A stretch of DNA of 35,780 nucleotides, taken from NCBI GenBank assembly GCA_025054695.1, contig JANWZI010000029.1:1-35780 (forward strand), given 5' to 3'. The position numbers and the translations under genes were made by a program. The notes under the pieces were generated by a model, which saw nothing but the letters and a program-made list of their open reading frames with translations, did not search any database and had not been told where the DNA came from. The DNA is from Myxococcota bacterium. Its GTDB lineage: Bacteria > Myxococcota_A > Polyangia > Polyangiales > JANWZI01. Below are positions 18,389-26,449 of this stretch, in pieces (the first letter of the stretch is position 1; every line of letters starts with the position of its first letter).

Positions 18389-19630
18389 ATGCCATCCGCC
18401 GCAGACCGCATGGCCTTCGTCGACGCGCACCGGGGCGTCGCGGTCCTGCTCATGATCCTCTGGCACGCCGTGGACGCGTGGGCGACACAGGCCGCGCGCA
18501 CCGGAGCCGCGTGGGATCTGCTGCGGTTGCTCGGAGGCCTGGCGGCGCCAAGCTTCCTGTTCCTCGCCGGCGTCGCCGTCTCGCTGCGCGCGGCCGCGGA
18601 CGACCGCCGTGGCCGGCCTGCGGTGGCCACGATACGTGCGTTGGTCCTGCGGGGCCTCGAGGTCGGGCTCGTCGGTTATGCGATGCGCTGTCCGACGTGG
18701 CTGTTCGACCGGTCGGGCGTCCTGACGCCGGCCACGCTCGCGCCCGCGATCCTGATCGCGGCCGGGCTGACGGCGTCGTTCGTCGCGATTCGGCGCGTCG
18801 AGCGAGCGTGGCGCGAGGGCGTGGGTTGGCTCGTCGGGGGTCTCGGCCTCGTCGTCGTCGGCTATGTCTGGTTCGCCGCCGTGGACGTCGATCGCGCGGC
18901 GCGGGCCACGCGTGCCGACGTGCTGCACGCCATTGGGTTGTCCATCGCGATCCTGTCTGCGCTCGTCGCCGGCGCGCGCCTGCTGCACCGGCCGTGGACC
19001 CTGCTGCTCACCGCCCTCGGCTGCACGCTCGCGACGCCGGCGCTGGCGGAGGCAATCCCCCAGCACTGGCCGGCACCGCTCGTCGGCTTGCTCGTGCGCG
19101 TGCCCGAGCACACCTCGGTGCCCGGTGCGCCGCTGTTCCCGCTCTTTCCCTGGATTGCTTACGCGATGGCCGGCGCCGCGTTCGGCGCGCGCTGGGCGAC
19201 GTCGAAGGACGCGATCGGCTGGAGCACGCTCGTGCCGACCGCCGCGCTCGGGGCGGCGGTCGCGGCGCTCGGCTCCGAATGGCTCGAGCCGACGCGCGCT
19301 CTACTCGCCGAGCAGCCCTGGCTCGTGCCCACGGTGCGCTGGGCGCACCGCGTCGGCTGGACCCTGTGCCTGGCGCTGCTGTCGTTCGGTGCGCTCGCGC
19401 GCGTGCGCTGGCTCGCGACGCTCGGCCGCTCCTCGCTCCTCGTCTACGTCGTACATCTCGAGCTGACGTACGGCTCCGGTGGCCAATGGCTCACGGATAG
19501 GCTCGATCTACCCGTCGCATTGCTGGGCTTCGCCATGGTCACCTTCGCGATGGTCGGGCTGGCCGCGCTGCGACAGGGGCCGGTCGAACGCTGGCTCGCG
19601 GCCCGTCGGCGCGCGGCCTCGTCCGCCTGA
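18389..19630 (+). CDS. DUF1624 / heparan-alpha-glucosaminide N-acetyltransferase-like membrane protein
   Basis: A 413-residue polytopic membrane protein with roughly ten hydrophobic segments. The N-terminus carries the family signature FVDAHRGVAVLLMILWHAVD, where the Arg-Gly and the conserved His are typical of DUF1624/HGSNAT and acyltransferase-3-like proteins, followed by PSFLFLAGVAVSL. The middle has FPLFPWIAYAMAGAAFG and the end SSLLVYVVHLELTYG, both usual for the family. It probably transfers acyl groups across the inner membrane or onto an envelope glycan; the substrate cannot be read from the sequence. It is divergent from prs and 115 bases upstream of the coiled-coil lipoprotein. Confidence 0.85.
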   Translation: MPSAADRMAFVDAHRGVAVLLMILWHAVDAWATQAARTGAAWDLLRLLGGLAAPSFLFLAGVAVSLRAAADDRRGRPAVATIRALVLRGLEVGLVGYAMRCPTWLFDRSGVLTPATLAPAILIAAGLTASFVAIRRVERAWREGVGWLVGGLGLVVVGYVWFAAVDVDRAARATRADVLHAIGLSIAILSALVAGARLLHRPWTLLLTALGCTLATPALAEAIPQHWPAPLVGLLVRVPEHTSVPGAPLFPLFPWIAYAMAGAAFGARWATSKDAIGWSTLVPTAALGAAVAALGSEWLEPTRALLAEQPWLVPTVRWAHRVGWTLCLALLSFGALARVRWLATLGRSSLLVYVVHLELTYGSGGQWLTDRLDLPVALLGFAMVTFAMVGLAALRQGPVERWLAARRRAASSA

Positions 19631-19745
19631 CCGCGAGCGCGTGGTTCGGCGCACGTTCCGCTCCGAGCGCTCCGAGTACTTCGATGCACTTGAAAGTCCG
19701 CGAGAATTTCACAGGCACGCGCCGTGCAAACACGAGCGGGTCGCG

Positions 19746-20690
19746 ATGACGATCACGGCTTGCTCGACCATCCCCTCGATCCGCCGGATTTCTCTGTGCG
19801 CAGTGCTTCTCGCGGGGCCGCTCACGATGGCCTGCTCGAGCGGCACACGCAGCCTCGATCGAGGCGCGGAAGGCGCGCGGCGGGCGGCGCGTTGCGAGCG
19901 CGCGAGACGGGCCGCGGCCGAGGCATGGGAAGCGTACGCGTCGCTCGCGCGCGCGGAGGCCAGCCGGGCCCGTGCGGCCGAAGCGCTGCGGCGAGCAGCC
20001 CGTGCGGCCGCGATCGCGCGAGAGGCCGCGGCAGCCGCCGATGCCGCCGCGCGGGCGGTCAGCGATCCGGCGTCGCGGATCCAGGATGCGGCGACCGCGG
20101 CGCGGCGCGCCGCGGAGATCGCGCGACGTGCCGCCTCCGTCGCGAGCGAGGCCGCGAGCGAGGCGCTCGAGCGTGCCGCCGAAGCCGACGAGCACGCACG
20201 CGCGGCCGTCGACGACGCCTTCGGCGTTCTGCCACCGCCGCAGGCCGCCGTCGCCACGCGCGAGGGCGCCGAGGACGCAGTCGCGTTGCGACGCGCCGCG
20301 ACCCACGTGGCCGACGCCGCCAAGCAGGGCGCCGATGCCGCGAGCGAGGCTGCGGCGGCCGCGACCGACGCCGCCGAGGCCGCCGAAGAGGCCGTCGGTC
20401 GTGTACGGGAGGCGATCCGTGGAACGGCGCTCGCCGACGCCACCCTCGCGGCGGGCTTCCGGGCGGCCGACGCGGCCCGCGATCCGGTCACGCGCGCCGG
20501 CTCGGTCGGACCGGACGCGGTCGCGCGCGCCCGCGCGTCGCGTCACGCCGCCCGCAGCGCGCGCCAGGGACCGCTGGGCCGTCACGTCGAGCTCGCCTTC
20601 GCGGTGCCCGACGATCCGGCCAATCCCCTCTTCAGCGCCGCGCGGAATCTGAGCGTGACCGCTCGCGAGGTATGCTCCGGGGAGCGTTGA
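19746..20690 (+). CDS. Ala-rich coiled-coil lipoprotein
   Basis: A 314-residue protein with a lipoprotein signal (ISLCAVLLAGPLTMAC, lipobox LTMAC). From about residue 45 to 265 it is almost entirely Ala, Arg, Glu and Asp in helical, heptad-like order (AARCERARRAAAEAWEAY; DAAEAAEEAVGRVREAI), predicting a long coiled coil. The final 50 residues (LGRHVELAFAVPDDPANPLF) break the pattern and may fold separately. It resembles no family I can name; long Ala-rich coiled-coil envelope lipoproteins can act as spacers or tethers, but that is inference. The start ATG at 19746 gives the signal peptide; upstream in-frame sequence overlaps the preceding gene. Composition alone drives the repeated Ala codons. 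Confidence 0.75.
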   Translation: MTITACSTIPSIRRISLCAVLLAGPLTMACSSGTRSLDRGAEGARRAARCERARRAAAEAWEAYASLARAEASRARAAEALRRAARAAAIAREAAAAADAAARAVSDPASRIQDAATAARRAAEIARRAASVASEAASEALERAAEADEHARAAVDDAFGVLPPPQAAVATREGAEDAVALRRAATHVADAAKQGADAASEAAAAATDAAEAAEEAVGRVREAIRGTALADATLAAGFRAADAARDPVTRAGSVGPDAVARARASRHAARSARQGPLGRHVELAFAVPDDPANPLFSAARNLSVTAREVCSGER

Positions 20691-20776
20691 TCGACCACGG
20701 AACCGCCGAGGCGGGGCGCAGCCACGATCGGCGCATCGACCGTCGGCAAAAGGACGGGTAGGTCCGCGCAGGCTTG

Positions 20777-20852
20777 GACTCGGGCTCCGACTCGGGCTCG
20801 GACTCGGGCTCGGACTCCGGCTCGGACTCGGGCGCGGAACTCGGGCTCCGAA
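20777..20852 (+). repeat. Degenerate GNCTCG hexamer repeat, locus 3
   Basis: About twelve units; the plus strand reads GACTCG GGCTCC GACTCG GGCTCG ... . The variable base alternates A, G, A, G, so this copy is effectively a 12-base repeat. It lies between convergent genes, 87 bases after the coiled-coil lipoprotein stop and 37 from the MaoC gene stop. Confidence 0.85.
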
Positions 20853-20888
20853 GATCGGCCAGCCCGCATCCCTACCCGCTCGAGTACC

Positions 20889-21992
20889 TCAGGGACGGCG
20901 CAGCACTCGCAGCGTGCGCGTGATCTCGACAACCTTCTCGGCGATTCGCTCGGCGCGCGGCCGATCCCGCTCCGGGACGAACGGATCGACACCACGGTCG
21001 AGCAGCCGCTCGGGGCGCACATTCTTCAGGCCGACGAGGCGGACGGTCACGTCCCCCGCGACGGGGCCCACCGGCTCGACGCGCAGGACCTTGCTCGCCG
21101 CGTACAGCGTGTCACCCGCCGCGACGGGAGCAGGGTGCGCGCCGTCGTCGTACCCGATGTCCCACACGGCCTGCGCGGCGAGCTCCCGCGACGCGAGCGA
21201 GGCGACCCACTGCAGCACGAGCCCGCCGTAGACGACGCGCGCACCGGTGAAACTGCCGCCGTCCGCGCAGTAGCCGGCGTCGAAATGCAACGGGTGGGTG
21301 TTGCGCGCGAGCCACGTGAGCATCGTCGACTCGGAATCGCCGACCGTTCGACCCAGTGGATGCACGATCACGTCGCCGGGTCGGAAGTCGTCGAGATGGC
21401 CGCCGAGCCCACCGCGGCGATCGCGCGGCCACGGATGCGCGCCGATCGCATCGACCCACGGCGGCCAGCGCGACGACGCATCGAAGCTCCGAAGCGGGGA
21501 GCGCCCATCGACGACGGGCCGCTCGTCGAGGCGTCCGGCGGGAACCAGCGCCGTGCGTTCGAAAACGCACACGACGGCACCCGCCGTCGTCTCGAGGACC
21601 GTCCGCACGCGCACCGTGCCGCGCGTGCCGTCGGACGTCGGGCGCGCCTCGAGCACGGTGCTCGACGCGACGAGCGTATCGCCCGGATGGCACGCGCGAG
21701 GGAAACGCACATCGTGATAGCCGAGGTTGGCGACCGCCTGCTCGGAGACGTCGTGGACGCTGAACGAAAGACCGAGATTGAGAAGCCACAACGGCGGGAC
21801 GACGCGGCGCGGCAGCCCCACGGCACGGGCCATCTCGTCGGACACGCATGCCGGCATGGTCTCGAGGAAGCTCGCCCCGACCATCGCGAGCATTCCCTCG
21901 TCGACCGTCACCTCCCACGGATGCGCGAAGCAGGCGCCCACCTCGAAGTCGCCCAGGCGCCGGCCCCAGCGCGGCTGCAGTACGCGTGTCAT
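20889..21992 (-). CDS. Tandem-hotdog MaoC-family hydratase, mesaconyl-CoA hydratase-like
   Basis: A 367-residue protein with two MaoC/hotdog halves. The N-half includes VANLGYHDVRFPRACHPGDT and TSDGTRGTVRVRT; the C-half includes LARNTHPLHFDAGYC, GARVVYGGLVLQWV and the closing GDTLYAASKVL. The pattern NTxxxHFD followed by a YGG is as I recall it for mesaconyl-CoA (beta-methylmalyl-CoA) hydratase rather than for classical MaoC (GDxNPxH), so an acyl-CoA hydratase of a branched or dicarboxylic acyl-CoA is likely; the exact substrate is not certain. The ATG at 21992 overlaps the upstream hydrolase stop by four bases (ATGA) and has GAGG nearby, so translation is coupled. It is the last gene of a three-gene operon. 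A cytosolic location is expected. Confidence 0.85.
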   Translation of the reverse strand: MTRVLQPRWGRRLGDFEVGACFAHPWEVTVDEGMLAMVGASFLETMPACVSDEMARAVGLPRRVVPPLWLLNLGLSFSVHDVSEQAVANLGYHDVRFPRACHPGDTLVASSTVLEARPTSDGTRGTVRVRTVLETTAGAVVCVFERTALVPAGRLDERPVVDGRSPLRSFDASSRWPPWVDAIGAHPWPRDRRGGLGGHLDDFRPGDVIVHPLGRTVGDSESTMLTWLARNTHPLHFDAGYCADGGSFTGARVVYGGLVLQWVASLASRELAAQAVWDIGYDDGAHPAPVAAGDTLYAASKVLRVEPVGPVAGDVTVRLVGLKNVRPERLLDRGVDPFVPERDRPRAERIAEKVVEITRTLRVLRRP

Positions 21993-23380
21993 CGAGCCTC
22001 GGGGCGGTCGCGCCGGTTCCGCCATCGAACCCACTGCACAGAGTGCCCGACGAGGCACCGCCGTCTCGCGACGACGATCCCCACGCCGACGAGCGACGCG
22101 ACGACCGGCGTCGGATTCGTGGCAGGCGATGGCCCACAGCCGCACCCGCCCCCCGCGCTCGCTCGAGCCGCGTCGGGCGCCGCGCCGTCGAAAGAACCAT
22201 CCGCGGCGAGCGAACCGTCCGGGCGCGTGCCCGCGGCATCACGCGCAACGGCTCCATCGCTCCCTCCGTCGTCGCGCAGGCCGTCGGCCCCATCCTGCGC
22301 GCCGCCTTCGACGTGCGAGGCGTCCTCCGTATCGCCCGCCTCCGCCACGCCCGCGGCATCCGTGGGCAGGCTCGCGTCGAGATCGACGCCCGCGTCGGAA
22401 CCGACCCCGCCGTCCTCCGGCGACGAGGCACGCCGACACGCGAGCCCATCGGCGCCCTCGAGCGCGACGCCGCCGACGATGCCGGCCTCGACGTCCGCGC
22501 GCATGGCCGCCCCGCCGATCCACGTGGCGCCGCCCAGCGCGAGCGCGCACTCCACCCATGCGACGGTGTAACGGCGGAACCAGCGCGCGGTGTCGGGATC
22601 GCCCCGGCCACAGACCGCCGGGCAGAGCGTGTCGCCCGGCAGCTCTGGATCACAGTGGCCCGAACGAGTCACCGTGAGCATCATCCGCGGCGCGGACAGC
22701 GCGGCGTGAACGGCACGCTCGTCCCATGCGGCGTTGCAGGCTCCGGGCACGGCCGCGAGCAACTGCGCGACGGCCGCCCGCACCGAGCTCGTCGCGGCGA
22801 GCCCCACGCCGCGGTCGTCATTGGGGTCCAGCAAAACCACCGCGTCCAGGTTCGCGTCGCGCGCCGCCGCCAGATGCGCCGCGAGCGCACCCCACGAATG
22901 CCCGACGACGGCGCGCCGATCCGGGTCGACGCGCCCAGCGAGGCGCGTGCCCCTCTCCGCGCCTCGAGCCACCGCCCAGTCGAGGAGCGCGAGGATCTGC
23001 GCGGCGTTCTCGTCGTGGTTGCACGCGAACGGCGTGCACGGAATGTCGGGCAACAGCACGACGAACCCGCGTGAGGCGAAGGTGCGCGCCATCTCGACGT
23101 GCCGATCGCCCGTGCGACCCGATCCGTGAATCACCGCGACGAGGGGACTGCGCATCTCGGTCGCCGGCTGCAGCACGCGCGTCGGAATGCTCCCTCCCGG
23201 CGCAGCGAGGCGCCCTGCATCCCATTCTTCGATGGCATGCGGGCCGCGAGCCTCGGGCGGCTGGGCGACGACGTGACCCGAGCCCCACAGGATGGCGCCG
23301 ACGGCGGCGCACGGCACGGCGAGCCCCCGGCGGGACGTCGGACACGGCCCGACGCCGCGTTGCCCTTGCGGCCGTCTCAC
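21989..23380 (-). CDS. Exported alpha/beta hydrolase with MYXO-CTERM-like tail
   Basis: A 463-residue protein. An N-terminal export signal (TSRRGLAVPCAAVGAILWG) carries a twin-Arg start that is Tat-like, ending near AQ at residue 40. The alpha/beta-hydrolase core (about 60-330) shows LVAVIHGSGRTGDRH, VVLLPDIP, the nucleophile elbow GHSWG with Ser162, VVLLDPNDD, and a possible catalytic His in TRSGHCD, as in dienelactone-hydrolase-like enzymes. An Asp/Gly-rich linker follows (EDGGVGSDAGVDLDASL), then GGGCGCGPSP, a hydrophobic stretch and ARRRC, which is MYXO-CTERM architecture. Some 20 residues extend past the basic cluster, which is unusual. The GTG at 23380 overlaps the DUF4870 stop by four bases and sets the start. 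Cell-surface display is inferred; the ester substrate is unknown. Confidence 0.83.
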   Translation of the reverse strand: MRRPQGQRGVGPCPTSRRGLAVPCAAVGAILWGSGHVVAQPPEARGPHAIEEWDAGRLAAPGGSIPTRVLQPATEMRSPLVAVIHGSGRTGDRHVEMARTFASRGFVVLLPDIPCTPFACNHDENAAQILALLDWAVARGAERGTRLAGRVDPDRRAVVGHSWGALAAHLAAARDANLDAVVLLDPNDDRGVGLAATSSVRAAVAQLLAAVPGACNAAWDERAVHAALSAPRMMLTVTRSGHCDPELPGDTLCPAVCGRGDPDTARWFRRYTVAWVECALALGGATWIGGAAMRADVEAGIVGGVALEGADGLACRRASSPEDGGVGSDAGVDLDASLPTDAAGVAEAGDTEDASHVEGGAQDGADGLRDDGGSDGAVARDAAGTRPDGSLAADGSFDGAAPDAARASAGGGCGCGPSPATNPTPVVASLVGVGIVVARRRCLVGHSVQWVRWRNRRDRPEAR

Positions 23381-24000
23381 TTGATGAGCGGACTGCGCGC
23401 GGCGAGTACCTTGGATCCGACGACGGGATAGCCGTCCCAGTGCCCGTCCTTGGCCTTCAGGCCCACGATCAGGCCGAATACGACGCCGACGAGCGGGACG
23501 AGGCCGTTCAGAACGTACAGCAAGCTGCCGATCCCGCACGTGACGAAGGCGAGAATCGAGAATACGACCGCGAGCGCGATGTTCGTGGCCAGCAGCACCC
23601 CGTGGAACACGATGGCCTGGTTGACGTGGAACAGCGCGAACGGGTGCCGGCGCTTATCCATGGCGTAGGCGAGAAAGGGGCCCGCCGGCGCGAGCATCCC
23701 GCAAGTGACCAGTTGAAGCCCCGCCGCGAACAGGTGCGCGAGAAACGCCGTCTGCTTGTCATCGTCGGTCGCGGGCCCTGCGGCGGCGGCCGCCTGCGCG
23801 TACCATCCGTCCGCGCTCGGACCGGCGACGGCCACCCCCTGCGGCGGCGCTCCCTGCGGAGCGCCCCATCCGCCGGGCTGACCCTGCGCGACGGGCCCGG
23901 CTCCCCACCCGCCCGCTGGCTGTTGCCCCTGCGGTCCGCCCCCGGCTCCCCATCCCGGCGCGCCACCCGGAGGCGAACCCCATCCGCTCTGCTCACTCAT
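23377..24000 (-). CDS. DUF4870 membrane protein with Gly/Pro/Gln-rich N-terminus
   Basis: A 207-residue protein. Residues 1-75 are a low-complexity tail (GWGSPPGGAPGWGAGGGPQ, GQPGGWGAPQGAPPQG). The rest is a DUF4870-type membrane domain: FLAHLFAAGLQLVTCGMLAP, a KRRHPFALFHVNQAI loop, then three further hydrophobic segments (VLLATNIALAVVFSILAFV; IGSLLYVLNGLVPLVGVVFG). The HxxxAL-HxNQA type loop is typical of the family, whose function is not known. The ATG at 24000 begins MSEQSGWG; the upstream in-frame extension has no support. It is first in the operon and overlaps the next gene by GTGA. A weak promoter-like TTGCGT-17-TACGGT lies upstream. Confidence 0.83.
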   Translation of the reverse strand: MSEQSGWGSPPGGAPGWGAGGGPQGQQPAGGWGAGPVAQGQPGGWGAPQGAPPQGVAVAGPSADGWYAQAAAAAGPATDDDKQTAFLAHLFAAGLQLVTCGMLAPAGPFLAYAMDKRRHPFALFHVNQAIVFHGVLLATNIALAVVFSILAFVTCGIGSLLYVLNGLVPLVGVVFGLIVGLKAKDGHWDGYPVVGSKVLAARSPLIK

Positions 24001-24344
24001 GCTCGCCGACCGTACGCGAGCCGGGAAAGCCACGCAAGCCTGTCGAAAATCCGCACTTCGTGCCGCATTTCGGTGCGGTGAGGGATGAAACCATGCGTTT
24101 GCTGGCAACCGGCTCTCGCCGTCACCCTACCGTTGGGACCGGCCTGGGGCCGTAGGGCTCCGAGCCGAACCGGCGGGCGTGTCCAACCGCGAACCCGCGA
24201 TCCCGCATGCACGTCGCGGCGCTCAGAACCGCGGTCAGACGGGTAGACGTTTGCCCGGTGTTGCGAGTCCCAATCCGAAATCGAGCCCGAGTCCGTGCCC
24301 GATACCGAACTTTCAACCGCCTTCGACCGACCTGACTGCCGCCG
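24001..24344. other. 344-base gene-free space holding repeat locus 4
   Basis: This space separates the DUF4870 start from the stop of the Cys-rich lipoprotein. I see no ORF with coding character, no tRNA, and no hairpin with a U-tract. Notable contents are the hexamer repeat at 24263-24310 and a possible weak promoter for the DUF4870 gene just upstream of its ATG. Confidence 0.6.
24263..24310 (-). repeat. Degenerate GNCTCG hexamer repeat, locus 4
   Basis: About eight degenerate units; the plus strand reads GAGTCC CAATCC GAAATCGAGCCC GAGTCC GTGCCC GATACC, so GNCTCG is on the minus strand. It begins 35 bases past the stop of the Cys-rich lipoprotein (24345), in its sense direction. Flanking genes are co-directional, so it informs on orientation. 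Confidence 0.7.
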
Positions 24345-25274
24345 TCAGATCAGCGTCGGCATGCAGCAGCCGAGCTGGCAGAAGTAGCCGGGCGGACAGG
24401 CGGGAAGACCTGGACCGCACGTGATGCCATCGTCGCATCGGTACGGCGCGCCGCCGTCGGGAACGGCGGCGTCGTACGTGCCCGCGTCCGGTGCGGCGCG
24501 GCAGTGCGCCGGCAATTCCTCGGGTGTGCGACCCAGGCACAACTCGCACTCGCCGCACGGATTGAGGCAATCGTCGTCCGGCATGCAACGCGGGCATACC
24601 GTTGCGTCCTCGATGCGCTCCAGCGTGCAGCTGCCGCCGATCATCACGTGGATGGTCTCACCGCCGTCGAGGAAGACCTGGCAGCAGCCGAAGCAGTCGC
24701 AGCCGTTCGGCGTTCGCGGACGGCACGCCTCGCGGCAGCGCTCGCTCACCTCGCACGTCCGGCACGCCCCCGAGCCGCTGCTCGGCGTCCCCTCCGTCAG
24801 GCAACTGGTCGCGTAGCGGCAGCCGTCGTCTCCCGAGCCGGAGTTGCCGTCGAAGAAGCAGTCCTGACAATTCGGGTCGCGGTTGTCCCCGGGAATCCCG
24901 GTCGCAAACGACCCCTCGTCGTCGTCGTACGGACCGGTGCACTCGGCGTCGAATCCGTCGGCGGTCCCGTCGCCGTCGTCGTCGGCGCCGTTGCTGCACT
25001 GGCAGCGCTCGGTGCCGCACAGCACGAAGCCCGCGTCGTCGGTCACGAACGGCGAATCCGCCGGCACCCATCCGTCGAAGTGTCCGGGATCGACCTCGTC
25101 GCCGCCCTCTGCGGCGGCGTCGGCGGCGGCCATGGCCTCGGGGCTGCCCTCCGCGGGCCCACCGTCCGATCCCCCCGTTCCTCCCCCGCCGCCACCACAG
25201 TCGCACGCCGCGAGCGAGAGCAGCACCGCCGAGCCGAATGCCAGGGGGTACGTTCGAGGGTCCACCATGCTCAT
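24345..25274 (-). CDS. Cys-rich lipoprotein, third gene of the sigma/FecR operon
   Basis: A 309-residue protein with a lipoprotein signal (YPLAFGSAVLLSLAAC) and Gly/Asp-rich tether (CDCGGGGGGTGGSDGG). The exported part holds 32 Cys by my count, in clusters such as LCGTERCQC, NCQDCFF, CRTCEVSERCREAC, GCDCFGCC and VCPRCMPDDDCLNPCGEC, giving a disulphide-rich or metal-binding fold. A calcium-binding-like acidic stretch NGADDDGDGTADGFDAEC resembles thrombospondin type-3/MYXO-type Asp repeats. ATG at 25274 overlaps the FecR gene stop by four bases. It probably faces the outside of the cell and may be the sensor or target of the sigma/FecR system; that is inference. I cannot assign a named family. 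Confidence 0.82.
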   Translation of the reverse strand: MSMVDPRTYPLAFGSAVLLSLAACDCGGGGGGTGGSDGGPAEGSPEAMAAADAAAEGGDEVDPGHFDGWVPADSPFVTDDAGFVLCGTERCQCSNGADDDGDGTADGFDAECTGPYDDDEGSFATGIPGDNRDPNCQDCFFDGNSGSGDDGCRYATSCLTEGTPSSGSGACRTCEVSERCREACRPRTPNGCDCFGCCQVFLDGGETIHVMIGGSCTLERIEDATVCPRCMPDDDCLNPCGECELCLGRTPEELPAHCRAAPDAGTYDAAVPDGGAPYRCDDGITCGPGLPACPPGYFCQLGCCMPTLI

Positions 25275-26449
25275 GAGTCACCGTCCGCGCCCCGTTCGAT
25301 GAACACCTGGCGTCGCTCGAGCCAACGTCGCGCGGCGTCCGCGTGAGGGCCTGCCGGGTGCTCCCTCACCAATCGGCGCGCGAAAAACTCCCCGCCTCGC
25401 TCGTCTCCCGCCTCGAGCGCGATACGCCAGCCGAGCGCGTCCGCCTCCGCACCGAGCGCCCCGCGACCGAACCGGCGCCGTCGCTCGGTGAGCGCCCGCA
25501 ACGCCTCGTCGAATCGACCCACCCGATGCTCGAGGCGGGCGAGCGCGATCCAGGCGCTTTCCGCGGTCGCCCCACGTCCTTGACCCGCCGCCCGATAGGC
25601 CGCGCGCGCGCCGTCGAGATCGCCCGCGCGAAGCAGCCGCGCCGCGCGTGCGACGAGCGAGTCCGGGCTGCCCTCCTCGCCGTGGCGGGACGCCGAACCC
25701 GGCGGAACCGGCGCATCCGACGACGTCTCTCGCAGGGGCTGGAGCCGCTCGAAGTCCTCCCCCGCAGCCTCGTGCCTCGTATCGGCCTGGCGCCGCGAGG
25801 CCGCCCGTTCGTTCGCGTCGACCTCGCGTTGCTCGCCACTGGCTAGATACCACTTTTGGGCACCGCGTCGGACCTCGACGCGGCCCTCTCGTACGCTCAC
25901 CCGCACGCCTGCGCCCACCCACTGCACGCGAAAGCGCGTGCCTCGCACCTCGACGACGACGGAACCGGCCTCGACCCGCAGCGCCCCCCCCCCGAGATCG
26001 GCCGCGTGCACGTCCAGACCGCCGGCGTGGAGCGCTACGACCAGCCTGCAAGGACTCGCTTCCAGCACGTCCGCCCGCCCGCCGTCGATCAGCGTCATTC
26101 GCCCGGCCGGGCCGAGGTTGAGCACACCTTCGCGAAACCGAGTCGCGGGCAGCGGACGTTGCGCGCATTGGGCCGGCTGCACCACGGGGCTCGGCGCAGG
26201 ACGAAGCGGACCGAACACGACCGCGCGTATCGATTCTCGCCAGACGGTCGCCGCGAACACGGCCGCCGCGGCGCCGGCGAGAGCGAGCGCTCCGACGAGC
26301 CGGCGACGTCGTCGCGCGCCGCGAACGATCTGCGGGCCGTCCCGTCGCACGCGCTCGACCACCCGCTCCACCGCTTCGAATGGGAGCGACTCGCACTCCG
26401 GTCCGGCCAGACGTCGAAGCCGCTCGCGAAGCGAGGCATCGAGCCTCAT
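25271..26449 (-). CDS. FecR-like membrane protein with C-terminal TPR-type repeats, likely sigma regulator
   Basis: A 392-residue protein. The cytosolic N-terminus (residues 1-48) is short and basic; a membrane helix follows (LVGALALAGAAAAVFAATVW). The FecR beta-domain at about 100-215 shows GRMTLIDGGRADVLEAS, the signature VEAGSVVVEVRGTRFRV, and RVSVREGRVEVRRG. The last 125 residues are TPR/tetratrico-like helical pairs (LLRAGDLDGARAAYRAAG, RLEHRVGRFDEALRALTER), as in FecR-TPR proteins of δ-proteobacteria. ATG at 26449 overlaps the ECF sigma stop by four bases, so co-translation is expected. By family logic it is an anti-sigma or sigma-regulating protein. An intact anti-sigma domain at the N-terminus is not visible, which leaves the direction of control open. 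Confidence 0.85.
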   Translation of the reverse strand: MRLDASLRERLRRLAGPECESLPFEAVERVVERVRRDGPQIVRGARRRRRLVGALALAGAAAAVFAATVWRESIRAVVFGPLRPAPSPVVQPAQCAQRPLPATRFREGVLNLGPAGRMTLIDGGRADVLEASPCRLVVALHAGGLDVHAADLGGGALRVEAGSVVVEVRGTRFRVQWVGAGVRVSVREGRVEVRRGAQKWYLASGEQREVDANERAASRRQADTRHEAAGEDFERLQPLRETSSDAPVPPGSASRHGEEGSPDSLVARAARLLRAGDLDGARAAYRAAGQGRGATAESAWIALARLEHRVGRFDEALRALTERRRRFGRGALGAEADALGWRIALEAGDERGGEFFARRLVREHPAGPHADAARRWLERRQVFIERGADGDS

